DNA of 64,000 nt from Kiritimatiellia bacterium (GTDB lineage: Bacteria; Verrucomicrobiota; Kiritimatiellia; RFP12; UBA1067): positions 1 through 64,000 of the forward strand of contig JAFRDO010000056.1 of the NCBI GenBank assembly GCA_017403825.1, in the 5' to 3' direction. The stretch's first letter is position 1; every line of letters begins with the position of its first letter. Below the pieces are notes generated by a model. That model worked only from the letters and a program-made list of their open reading frames with translations. It was not told where the DNA came from and made no database searches. Positions 24,981 through 32,879 of this stretch are shown here, piece by piece. Both the position numbers and the translations under genes were made by a program.

Positions 24981-27512
24981 CTAGTCCCAAAGTTCTATCT
25001 TCACCGGGCCGATCAAGCCCGATGGTTGAATGGGCCAGCTAGATGCGTCCAATGGCTTGTAGTCGATCCCGACCATGTTTATGTCCTCGAAGTTCTTCCA
25101 TTCCACGCCCTTGCGGTCCATGGCGCGTATGCGGTTTGCCCCAAGGTTTGTCACTTCGATTTCAAGCGTGTTATCGCCCTCCTTCAGCAGCCCTGCAGGA
25201 ATCTCTAGCCGGTAGGGATGCATGAAGACTGTCCCAGCGTATGTGCCGTTCACCGTGACGCGTGCGGAATTGCAGACTTCGCCGAGATCGAGAATCAATT
25301 TGGAGTTGAGAGTGGGTGAGTGAGGGAGTGGAGGAGTGAGGGTTGAGAGTTTGGTTGAGTACCTCGCCGTCCCCGAAAATTCCGCTTCTCGTTCGCCGAG
25401 CGCCGTCCAGTCGCCAAGCTCCACGTCTTTGCGCGTTGGCGGCATCTCCCAGCTGGAGACGTCCCTCACGAACGCGAGCGTCCACTTCGGGCCGACGGCA
25501 ACAGTTGCCTTTGGCTGCGTCTGCGGGACTTTTCCCTGCCTGACTTGCCCGGATTTCAGAAATGCGAACAAGGAATGCGCCGGCGGAAGCGTCCACGCGG
25601 TGCGCACGCCATTCCCTACGGAATCGGTCTCGCAGGCGCCTGACATCGGGTTCATCGCGATGGCGCCGTCTGGCAGCGAAAGCGCCGCGTCGTTAGTGGA
25701 CGAATTGACGATGAAATAGAGTCTGCCGCCTTGCCATGACATGCGAAGGGCATCGAACGGCGTATCGGCCGCTGCAAACCCGTCGCGCATGACGCCGGCG
25801 TTCGCAAGTTCCGCCACGGCGTCGGCTACGGGAGAGAGTCGAGAGTTGCGAGTTGCGAGTTGCGAGTTACGAGTTGAGAGTTGAGGGTTGAGGGTTGATG
25901 GAAGTCCGGGGGTGGTTTCCGGGAGCGATTTTTCGAAAATGACGGGCACACGGCGCGAGAAGGCCTTGAGTTTTTCGAGGGTCGCCTTTTTCATGAACTT
26001 CGTCTTCGGCACGACGATTGCCTTGTAGCGTGAGACGATGTCGTCCGAAAGGAACGGATCGGAAACGTAGTCGAAAGAATATCCGGCGTCGCGAAGGCGT
26101 TTGGCGAGACGGCCGAATTCGGTGGAAGCCATCCATCCAGACCGCACTGTCAGCCTGGTCTGGAATCCGTCTGGGTCGCCCCACAAGTCGTGCACGGGCC
26201 AGTAGAGCAAGATGTCGTTGTCCGGCCGCGCATCCGCGAGCAGCGACATCACTCTCGCGAAATATTCGTTGAGGCGCCCCATGTCGCGCCACAGCGGATT
26301 GCGAGGCGTGATCTGGCTTGAGGCGTAGAAGCACCGGCCCGGCCACGGAGCGGAATCGGGCGAATAGGGCGTTGCGTGGAAGTAAAGGCGATTCACGCCG
26401 GAGAGAAAGAGAAGGTCTCCGAATGCCTTCATCTCCTCTGGCGTTTCGCAGAAATGTTCGGCCATCCACGTGAACGCCTCGGCCGAGACGTGTTTGCTTC
26501 CGGCGAGATGCGCGGCGGAGGATGCGAACTTGGAGAAGAGTATGTCTCTGGCGCCGTCGCGGAAATCCCCGTCGAATCGGCTTTTGAACCTGTCGCGCGC
26601 GCCGCGCCCGAACATCTCGGTCTCCGGCGTGTCCGCGATGGCGTAGAACGCGAGCAGGTCTGCCGGCGCGCCGTGCGCCTGGTTGTGGACGATGATTCCG
26701 CGCTCGCTGCACCATTGCGTCCATAGCGGAAACACGTCTTTCGACAGTATGTCTGAAAGCGTCTCGCGGTAATCTTGCTTCACGCGCGCGACGGAATCCG
26801 CATCGCCGATTCCGGCAAGTTCCGCGTAGTGGTCTTCTATGCGGTAGCCGCGGTGCTTGAGGAAGAGTGCCGGAAACTCGTCTGACCAGTTGCATTCGTA
26901 CTCGAATGAATCGTGGAAAACCGCGCGCGGATACGCAGCCGAGGCTCCGTCGAGATTCCTGAACAGACCGAGATGCGCCGACATCGCCGCCGGAGAGAAG
27001 GGGTTCATCATGGGCCCCGAGTCGATCTTTTGGGCGCGTTTCACGCGTTGGCCTGAGAAATACGAGACAAGCCGCGTGTCATCCTTCTCGAACAGGAGTT
27101 TTGCACCCTTTGGCGCAGGTTCGCCAGGTTTGAGCGTTTTGAGATTTTGGCAGCCAAGCTTCTCTGGAATCACCCTGCCGCCGAAGCACCATCCAGCGCC
27201 GAACGAGAGGTCTACCTTCATGCCGTTAGCGGCGGCGAGTGCGTTGGCGTCCTTCAGGAGCGAGACGAACTCCGGCGACACGGTGGCGATGTTTCGAGCG
27301 TCGTTGCCTTTCACAGCGTATATCGGCACAAGCCTCACGCCTCCGAGGCCCGCCTCGGACCAACGGCGCATCTCCTTTGCGAGTTCCGCCTTTTCGACGG
27401 CGTTGCCCATGAGATGGCAGATGCCCCACGGGCGCGTCTCAGCCGTCGGTTCAACCCACTTTACCTCGCCGCAGGCATTGAGGGCGGCGGCAATCATCAG
27501 CACTGTTGTCAT
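24981..27512 (-). CDS. GH106-like alpha-L-rhamnosidase
   Basis: An 843-residue protein on the minus strand, convergent with the clan-A glycosidase. The N-terminal region (RPWGICHLMGNAVEKAELAK, AGLGGVRLVPIYAV, DLSFGAGWCFGG) follows the GH106 pattern. Mid-protein motifs include HDSFEYECNW and DTPETEMFG, and the C-terminal region is a beta-sandwich (LGEVCNSARVTVNGTYAGTV). GH106 enzymes invert and release alpha-L-rhamnose. The N-terminus MTTVLMIAAALNACGE is a short signal lacking the usual lysines. Two low-complexity segments (about residues 545-565 and 720-740) are encoded by GAGTTGN heptamer repeats. A TATAAT box lies 23 bp before the ATG. Confidence 0.75.
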   Translation of the reverse strand: MTTVLMIAAALNACGEVKWVEPTAETRPWGICHLMGNAVEKAELAKEMRRWSEAGLGGVRLVPIYAVKGNDARNIATVSPEFVSLLKDANALAAANGMKVDLSFGAGWCFGGRVIPEKLGCQNLKTLKPGEPAPKGAKLLFEKDDTRLVSYFSGQRVKRAQKIDSGPMMNPFSPAAMSAHLGLFRNLDGASAAYPRAVFHDSFEYECNWSDEFPALFLKHRGYRIEDHYAELAGIGDADSVARVKQDYRETLSDILSKDVFPLWTQWCSERGIIVHNQAHGAPADLLAFYAIADTPETEMFGRGARDRFKSRFDGDFRDGARDILFSKFASSAAHLAGSKHVSAEAFTWMAEHFCETPEEMKAFGDLLFLSGVNRLYFHATPYSPDSAPWPGRCFYASSQITPRNPLWRDMGRLNEYFARVMSLLADARPDNDILLYWPVHDLWGDPDGFQTRLTVRSGWMASTEFGRLAKRLRDAGYSFDYVSDPFLSDDIVSRYKAIVVPKTKFMKKATLEKLKAFSRRVPVIFEKSLPETTPGLPSTLNPQLSTRNSQLATRNSRLSPVADAVAELANAGVMRDGFAAADTPFDALRMSWQGGRLYFIVNSSTNDAALSLPDGAIAMNPMSGACETDSVGNGVRTAWTLPPAHSLFAFLKSGQVRQGKVPQTQPKATVAVGPKWTLAFVRDVSSWEMPPTRKDVELGDWTALGEREAEFSGTARYSTKLSTLTPPLPHSPTLNSKLILDLGEVCNSARVTVNGTYAGTVFMHPYRLEIPAGLLKEGDNTLEIEVTNLGANRIRAMDRKGVEWKNFEDINMVGIDYKPLDASSWPIQPSGLIGPVKIELWD
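25302..25360 (-). repeat. In-frame short tandem repeat, site A of GH106 gene
   Basis: Degenerate GAGTTGA/GAGTGAG-type units on the plus strand, read on the coding strand as Ser/Thr/Leu/Pro-rich sequence between the body and the last beta domain. Confidence 0.65.
25838..25903 (-). repeat. In-frame heptamer repeat, site B of GH106 gene
   Basis: Consecutive 7-bp units GAGTTGC x3, GAGTTAC, GAGTTGA x2, GGGTTGA x2 on the plus strand. On the coding strand they give NPQLSTRNSQLATRNS, a spacer in a loop. Confidence 0.75.
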
Positions 27513-27535
27513 AGAATTCCACTCCGTGGATCTGA

Positions 27536-27541
27536 ATTATA
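27536..27541 (-). promoter_or_regulatory. -10 box for the GH106 gene
   Basis: TATAAT on the minus strand, 23 bp before the ATG at 27512. The expected leader is about 17 nt and contains GGAG, so this promoter gives a leadered message. Confidence 0.45.
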
Positions 27542-27574
27542 CCAAAAAAACCGAATGCGCGATTGCGCGCCTCG

Positions 27575-27603
27575 TTGACTTTACGGTATTGTTATGATAA
27601 TAT
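27575..27603 (+). promoter_or_regulatory. Promoter of the DUF4143-type ATPase gene
   Basis: TTGACT, a 17-bp spacer and TAATAT form a good sigma-70 pattern. The start codon is 65 bp further on. Confidence 0.5.
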
Positions 27604-27617
27604 ATTGCACAGTCAAT

Positions 27618-27633
27618 TGAGCAAAATTGCTCA
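27618..27633. promoter_or_regulatory. Operator-like palindrome TGAGCAA-AA-TTGCTCA
   Basis: A perfect 7-bp inverted repeat just downstream of the predicted transcription start of the ATPase gene. The position is typical of a repressor site. No cognate regulator can be assigned. Confidence 0.4.
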
Positions 27634-27668
27634 GTACGGTTAGTAAAATTCGCAATGAAAGGTACAAT

Positions 27669-28847
27669 ATGTATAAACTCAGAGTTGTTGAAGTGATTTT
27701 GCAACGATTTCATGAGCCTCGCAAGAGGATTCAGGTGGTTGCGGGTCCGCGTCAAGTTGGAAAGACAACTTCAGTCGAGCAGGCCCTTTCTGAATATCGT
27801 GGCGGATATACCTATAAGTTGGCGGAGGGACTGGGTCTTTCTCCGATGGATTGGCTGATTGCCGAATGGAATGCGGCTAGGGTCAAGGCCAAGTCGGAAG
27901 GTGGGCATTTGTTGGTGATAGATGAAATCCACAAGATCAAGGGATGGTCAGGGATTGTCAAGCGGCTTTGGGATGAGGACAGCTTTAACCATGTGGAATT
28001 GAAGGTGTGTCTTCTTGGCAGTTCACGGCTGCTTTTACAGAAGGGGCTTGATGAGAGCCTGACCGGGAGGTTTGAGATGATTGATGTCTGGCATTGGTCG
28101 TTTGCGGACATGCATGTGGCGTTCGGCTACACGTTGGAGGACTATGTTTTGTTCGGGGGCTATCCTGGCGCGGCGGACCTGCGCGGGGACGAGGCGCGTT
28201 GGAAGCAATATGTTCGCGACGCCATTATCGAGCCGAGCATTACGCTGGACATCCTGCAACTGGAAACTGTCGCCAAGCCGGAGCTTCTTCGCCAGACGTT
28301 TGCTCTTGGATGCAATTATTCCGGGAAGATACTTTCTTACCAGAAGATGGTGGGACAACTTCAGGAAGCGGGGAACACGACGACAATCGCGCACTATCTC
28401 AGACTACTAGGCGAGGCGGGGCTTGTTGCGGGGCTTGAAAAGCTGTATGACGAGCCCGTGCGCACACGCGCGTCTAGTCCGAAACTTGCCGTCTGCAATA
28501 ACGCCTTGCGAACCGCGATGCAGGCGAATGCTCCCAGCGAGTTGCGGCGGGATTCCGTGAGTTGGGGGCATGCCGTCGAATCTGCCGTGGGAGCGCAGCT
28601 TATGGCGTCAACTCGGCGCAGTGGTATTGATCTCCTATATTGGAATGTCGGATGCAAGGAAGTGGACTACGTACTTCGCAGGGAAAGTGAAATCGCTGCG
28701 ATTGAAGTGAAGAGCGTGGACACCGACAGCGTTTCTGGCATGCATGAATTTCGCCGCAAGTATCCGCGGTCAAAACCGTATCTGGTTGGCGGCCAGGGAA
28801 TGTCGCTGGAATCGTTCTTCTCGGTGTCCGCCGCAGATCTGCTGTGA
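27669..28847 (+). CDS. AAA-family ATPase with DUF4143-type C-terminus
   Basis: A 392-residue cytoplasmic protein of the AAA_14/DUF4143 family common in anaerobes. Walker A is GPRQVGKT near residue 22 and Walker B is LLVIDEIHK near residue 82. A Ser-Arg sensor segment follows (CLLGSSRLLLQKG). The C-terminal part (AVESAVGAQLM, DYVLRRESEIAAIEVKS) is the DUF4143 region, with an Asp...Glu-x-Lys arrangement like that of PD-(D/E)XK nuclease folds. The cellular role of the family is poorly known. The gene stands alone, divergent from GH106, with a promoter and operator-like palindrome upstream. It may have been acquired horizontally, since such genes are scattered. Confidence 0.8.
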   Translation: MYKLRVVEVILQRFHEPRKRIQVVAGPRQVGKTTSVEQALSEYRGGYTYKLAEGLGLSPMDWLIAEWNAARVKAKSEGGHLLVIDEIHKIKGWSGIVKRLWDEDSFNHVELKVCLLGSSRLLLQKGLDESLTGRFEMIDVWHWSFADMHVAFGYTLEDYVLFGGYPGAADLRGDEARWKQYVRDAIIEPSITLDILQLETVAKPELLRQTFALGCNYSGKILSYQKMVGQLQEAGNTTTIAHYLRLLGEAGLVAGLEKLYDEPVRTRASSPKLAVCNNALRTAMQANAPSELRRDSVSWGHAVESAVGAQLMASTRRSGIDLLYWNVGCKEVDYVLRRESEIAAIEVKSVDTDSVSGMHEFRRKYPRSKPYLVGGQGMSLESFFSVSAADLL

Positions 28848-28986
28848 CACTTGCCCCGCCTGAATCCCGTCTGGCGCAGCAGTAACACCCCCATCAGATA
28901 CCATTGCTGCCGGAGAAGTGCGAGGCGGGAGGGTTACGGCTGTGGCACCTAAGCCGCTGTTGAGTTAATTTCCCGACTTTGGTACG

Positions 28987-29823
28987 TTATGGCTTGTGCG
29001 TTGCGAGGGTGTGGGAGAGGTGGCTTGCATCGCAGAAGCCGGTGCGGGACGCAATTTCGCAGAGCGAGAGATCAGTTGTTTCGCGAAGCGACATTGCCTT
29101 CTTAATTCGCATTGAAAGTATGTAGTCGCCTGGGCTTTTTCCTAGGGCTTTCCTGAACTCACGGTGCAGGGTGCTTGGCGACATTCCAGAGATGCTGCAC
29201 AGTTCGTCGAGCGTGATTTTATGGCTTAGGTTTGTGGCGATGAAGTCGATTTCCTTTTGTACGGAGATATCTTGCATGGGTTCGTTCACTTGTGGCGTAG
29301 CGCGGGAAAGGCAGAGTAAAAGCGATGCGAAGAGTGATTCGCATACAGTGTGGCGCATGGGCTGTTCGGAAAGTCCTTCTCGCCGAATCAGGTTAATCAG
29401 TTGGAGGACTTCGGAAAGGTTATATCGCGATACTCGACCGAGAGTGTTAACGCGAACTGATGCGGGGTTTTGAGGGAAGAACTCGTTCATCAATGGGAAT
29501 CCGGTGATCACCAACGGCGTGGGCGGTCTTTCACAGTGGTAGAGTACATTGAACACGACAGTGTTTGGTGCAAGTTCCGCATAGCCGTGCCGTTCGCCGG
29601 GATGGATTACGAAGAAGTCGCCCTTGGAAAGCCTGTCTGTTCTATCGGCGTGAACGTGTTTTATCTTTCCAGACGCGATTACAACCAGCTCTGAAAACTC
29701 GTGGTCGTGCATTGCGACAAAAGCGTTGCTAGGTGCCTCTCGCATCTCATGTACGATACACGGCAGGGCGGATTCCTTGAAGTAGTCCGCGTCTTTCAGC
29801 CTTTCATGGTGTTTTATCGCCAT
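28987..29823 (-). CDS. AraC-family transcriptional regulator with cupin sensor domain
   Basis: A 278-residue regulator. Residues 1-110 look like an AraC-type cupin ligand domain (HDHEFSELVVIASG, HPGERHGYAEL). The last 100 residues contain two helix-turn-helix motifs (LDELCSISGMSPSTLHREFR, CEIASRTGFCDASHLSHTL). It probably senses a sugar and activates nearby glycan genes. It diverges from the 29992 gene and the FGE-fold cluster, its most likely target (inference). A TATAAT box ends 7 bp before its ATG, so its message is probably leaderless. The 139 bp between its 3' end and the convergent ATPase gene show no strong terminator. Confidence 0.85.
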   Translation of the reverse strand: MAIKHHERLKDADYFKESALPCIVHEMREAPSNAFVAMHDHEFSELVVIASGKIKHVHADRTDRLSKGDFFVIHPGERHGYAELAPNTVVFNVLYHCERPPTPLVITGFPLMNEFFPQNPASVRVNTLGRVSRYNLSEVLQLINLIRREGLSEQPMRHTVCESLFASLLLCLSRATPQVNEPMQDISVQKEIDFIATNLSHKITLDELCSISGMSPSTLHREFRKALGKSPGDYILSMRIKKAMSLRETTDLSLCEIASRTGFCDASHLSHTLATHKP

Positions 29824-29830
29824 GCTGCAA

Positions 29831-29836
29831 ATTATA
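29831..29836 (-). promoter_or_regulatory. -10 box for the AraC regulator, leaderless arrangement
   Basis: TATAAT on the minus strand, separated from the ATG at 29823 by 7 bp. There is no Shine-Dalgarno site. Confidence 0.55.
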
Positions 29837-29949
29837 TCATATGTTCGTTGGAAATGGCAGTTCGCTTATTATAAAACGGAAACATCATATGACATGATTC
29901 TTCAATAGAGCGGCAAGATTGTACATTTATCCCAAAGCGGAGGGTGTGG

Positions 29950-29955
29950 TACAAT
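29950..29955 (+). promoter_or_regulatory. Possible -10 box for the 29992 gene
   Basis: TACAAT, 36 bp before the ATG, with only a weak TTATCC at -35 spacing. A weak -35 fits an activator-dependent promoter controlled by the divergent AraC protein. Confidence 0.3.
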
Positions 29956-29991
29956 TTATGCCAACAAGGGGGAAAAAAGGTACAGTCTCAA

Positions 29992-30384
29992 ATGAATAAA
30001 TCATACGGAATACAGCTGGCAACGGTACTTGCGGGTGCCGTCATGATTGTTGCATCAGTCGTCTCGGCGGCTGGTAGACATGTCTCGCTAACGGGGACGG
30101 GCGGTAGCATGGCTCTTTCTGAGCGCGGCGAGACAGATGATGTGGCGTGGCCGTCTGATTTCTGGACGGTATTCTCCAATCGCGTGACGGCGGCTCAAAA
30201 TGAGGACACTGCGGTTACGTCTTATTATTCAGCTACTGTCACACCAGCATTGGTCTCAGTTACGGAAGGGGGATTGGGTACGGTGGAGGAACCTCTCGAT
30301 TCTATGGACCGTTTCTGGTTCATTGTCGATGTGAGATTGTTCAATTCCACGTTTCCCAAGGGAGTGATCTTGATCTTCAGATGA
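29992..30384 (+). CDS. Small secreted protein with C-terminal hydrophobic-Arg tail
   Basis: A 130-residue protein with a signal peptide (IQLATVLAGAVMIVASVVSA) and no recognised domain. It ends in FPKGVILIFR, like the tails of the LamG-like and three-repeat secreted proteins. It could be a small surface component, or the shortened remnant of a larger tail-bearing protein. It is the first gene of a + strand series leading into three FGE-fold genes, 21 bp apart, and is divergent from the AraC regulator. Function unknown. Confidence 0.6.
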   Translation: MNKSYGIQLATVLAGAVMIVASVVSAAGRHVSLTGTGGSMALSERGETDDVAWPSDFWTVFSNRVTAAQNEDTAVTSYYSATVTPALVSVTEGGLGTVEEPLDSMDRFWFIVDVRLFNSTFPKGVILIFR

Positions 30385-30405
30385 TTGTAACAGAAAGGGA
30401 TTTGT

Positions 30406-31617
30406 ATGAAGAAGCAAGTTACGGTTCTTTTTAGCATTGTGCTGGCCTCGTCTGCCATGTCATCGGCTGTGCCCGAGGTTACAGGCGTGAAACTTGCCGC
30501 GGATACGCGTCGGGTGCACGTGACGTACACGCTCACGGGGGCTCCCGGTATAGTGACAGCTATGTTTCTTACAAATGGCGTTCCAATAGATTCAGTAACT
30601 GCGTTGGGAGGCGACGTAAATCGCTTTGTGACGAAACTGAACAGCACATGTTCGTTCACATGGATTCCAGAGTGTAGCTGGTCAGGGCATCGCGTCAAGG
30701 ACGGTTCGTTGTCGGTCCGTGTGACGGCGTGGTCCACGAACTGTCCGCCGGATTACATGGCCATCAATCTCTCAGTTGCGAACGCCGTGTTCTTCTACGA
30801 ACGTGCGGCGGATTTGCCTGGTGGCATTACGAACGATATGTACAAGACGGAGTGGCTGTTGATGCGTAAAATACCGGCTGCCGGTGTCGTATGGCACATG
30901 GGTTCACCGACATACGAATCCAATAGGAACGCCGATAATGAGGTGCTGCATCCAGTGATGTTGACATACGATTACTACATGGGCGTGTACATGGTGACGC
31001 AACGCCAGTATTACCTTTTCTCGGGCGGCTTGAATCCAAGCATGTCATTCATGAACGGAGACCAGCGCTGTCCAGTTAACAAGGTGAAGTTCTCGGGCAT
31101 GCGCGGTTCGACGTATTCCTGGCCGGCGGACGGGCACAAGGTGACGGCTGATAGTGCGATAGGCAAGCTTCGCGCCCATTCCGGTATCGATTCGTTTGAT
31201 CTGCCGACGGAGGCGGAATGGGAATACGCCTGCCGGGCTGGCTCGTTTACCGCCCATTACGACGGTACCGACACCACCATCTCGCTTGGTGACCTAGGTT
31301 GGTACAATTCCAATTCCGGCAGTAGCATGCATATTGTCGGACTCAAGCAGCCCAACGCATGGGACTTGTACGATCTTTATGGCAACGCTGGCGAGTTTTG
31401 TCTCGACAGAAAGGCTCCTTACACCAACACGGACAAAATCTCCATTGATCCTGTTGGTGCGGCAACTGGTTCCACGCGGGTATATAGAGGCGGTACGTAC
31501 GAACATTCGCACGACAGGGCCCGTTCGGCGTCCCGCGACGGATTGGGAGAGGAGAATGAGTATGGATCCCAGTATGGAGCGATGCGCCTAAAATGCGCAG
31601 CAGTTCTCTCATTATAG
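30406..31617 (+). CDS. Secreted FGE/SUMF1-fold protein, paralogue 1
   Basis: A 403-residue protein with a signal peptide (VTVLFSIVLASSAMSSA). An Ig-like beta domain of about 120 residues (VTYTLTGAPGIVTAMFLTNG) precedes an FGE-sulfatase/C-type-lectin-like domain with MGVYMVTQRQY, PVNKVKFSGMRG, FDLPTEAEWEYACRAG, NAWDLYDLYGNAGEFCLD and RVYRGGTYEHSHDRARSA. The paired active-site cysteines of true formylglycine-generating enzymes are not seen at the C-terminus. No sulfatase is nearby, so a binding role is likelier than catalysis. It is the first of three tandem paralogues. Confidence 0.8.
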   Translation: MKKQVTVLFSIVLASSAMSSAVPEVTGVKLAADTRRVHVTYTLTGAPGIVTAMFLTNGVPIDSVTALGGDVNRFVTKLNSTCSFTWIPECSWSGHRVKDGSLSVRVTAWSTNCPPDYMAINLSVANAVFFYERAADLPGGITNDMYKTEWLLMRKIPAAGVVWHMGSPTYESNRNADNEVLHPVMLTYDYYMGVYMVTQRQYYLFSGGLNPSMSFMNGDQRCPVNKVKFSGMRGSTYSWPADGHKVTADSAIGKLRAHSGIDSFDLPTEAEWEYACRAGSFTAHYDGTDTTISLGDLGWYNSNSGSSMHIVGLKQPNAWDLYDLYGNAGEFCLDRKAPYTNTDKISIDPVGAATGSTRVYRGGTYEHSHDRARSASRDGLGEENEYGSQYGAMRLKCAAVLSL

Positions 31618-31640
31618 AAAGGAAAGAAAGGAGTAAACAG

Positions 31641-32855
31641 ATGAAGTTCTTCTACACCATTTCCATTTGCCTATCTGTGACGCTTGCCGCAGTTGCGGAC
31701 GTCACTGGGGTCACTTTCCGTCAGGATCCGCTTACGCGGCATGTACGGATAGACTATACGCTTGACGCGCCGGCGATCATTACTGTTGATTTCTTGACTA
31801 ACGGTGTTTCCATTGGTGCCGAAAATTTCCGAGGCGCATCCGGTGATGTGAACCGTTTCGTGAAGACGCCGAGCGGAAGCATCGAATGGCAACCGGCGGC
31901 AACCAACGCATGGCCGGGATACAAGATCGCCGATGGCTCTTTTCAGGCTGTTGTGACGGCGTGGGCCACGAACGCCCCTCCGGACTACATGGCCGTCGAT
32001 CTCAATGCTGCGTCCAATGTGTTTTTCTATGTTTCTGAGGCGGCGCTCCCGTATCATGTTACGAACGACATCTGGAAGACGGAATGGTTGCTGATGAAGC
32101 GCATCCATGCGGCCAATGTGATATGGCGCATGGGGTCGCCGATAACTGAGTTGAACCGTACAGCTGCTAACGAGACGCCGCATCTCGTGCGCCTGACCGA
32201 GGATTATTACATTGGTGTGTACATGGTAACGCAACGCCAGTATTACCTCTTTTCCGGTGGTTTGAGGCCGAGCACGACATTCATGGGCGGTGACCAGCGC
32301 TGTCCAGTGAATACGGTTAAATTCTCAGCCATGCGCGGTTCGACGTATTCCTGGCCGGCGGACGGGCACAAGGTAACAGCGGACAGCGCTTTCGGAAAAC
32401 TTCGCACCCATTCCGGTATCGATTCATTCGATATGCCGACCGAGGCGCAATGGGAGTATGCCTGCCGTGCGGGAACTGGTTCCCGTCTGTACGATGGAAC
32501 CGATAGTTCGGATACGCTGACGGATTTGGGATGGTACGGAGTCAACTCGGCAGTAAACGGGACTACATCCATGCATCCTGTCGGCCTGAAACAGCCGAAT
32601 GGATGGGGACTTTACGATCTCTATGGAAATTCGTTTGATCTTTGCCTTGACTTCAACGAGCCATATGTGATAACTGATCTCGTGACGGTCGATCCCGTAG
32701 GGGCGACCAGCGGCACTTTTCGTGTGTCGCGTGGCGGATCGTGCGACCATGCCCAGAGTTATCTACGTTCTGCGGCGCGAAACAAAGCAAATCCCGAGGG
32801 CTCTTCATACTATCAGGCGTTGCGCCTTGCTTGTGCGGCACGAATCGGTTTCTGA
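31641..32855 (+). CDS. Secreted FGE/SUMF1-fold protein, paralogue 2
   Basis: A 404-residue protein whose ATG follows AAAGGAG. Signal peptide KFFYTISICLSVTLAAVA, then the same Ig-like plus FGE-fold layout as paralogue 1 (IGVYMVTQRQY, PVNTVKFSAMRG, FDMPTEAQWEYACRAG, GWGLYDLYGNSFDLCLD). A 45-bp stretch (32330-32374) is identical to paralogue 1 (31098-31142), while the flanks are more diverged. It lies 23 bp after paralogue 1 and 24 bp before paralogue 3. The catalytic cysteine pair is again absent. Probably a secreted binding protein. Confidence 0.8.
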   Translation: MKFFYTISICLSVTLAAVADVTGVTFRQDPLTRHVRIDYTLDAPAIITVDFLTNGVSIGAENFRGASGDVNRFVKTPSGSIEWQPAATNAWPGYKIADGSFQAVVTAWATNAPPDYMAVDLNAASNVFFYVSEAALPYHVTNDIWKTEWLLMKRIHAANVIWRMGSPITELNRTAANETPHLVRLTEDYYIGVYMVTQRQYYLFSGGLRPSTTFMGGDQRCPVNTVKFSAMRGSTYSWPADGHKVTADSAFGKLRTHSGIDSFDMPTEAQWEYACRAGTGSRLYDGTDSSDTLTDLGWYGVNSAVNGTTSMHPVGLKQPNGWGLYDLYGNSFDLCLDFNEPYVITDLVTVDPVGATSGTFRVSRGGSCDHAQSYLRSAARNKANPEGSSYYQALRLACAARIGF

Positions 32856-32879
32856 GGCAATAACGGAGGGAATACTTAA

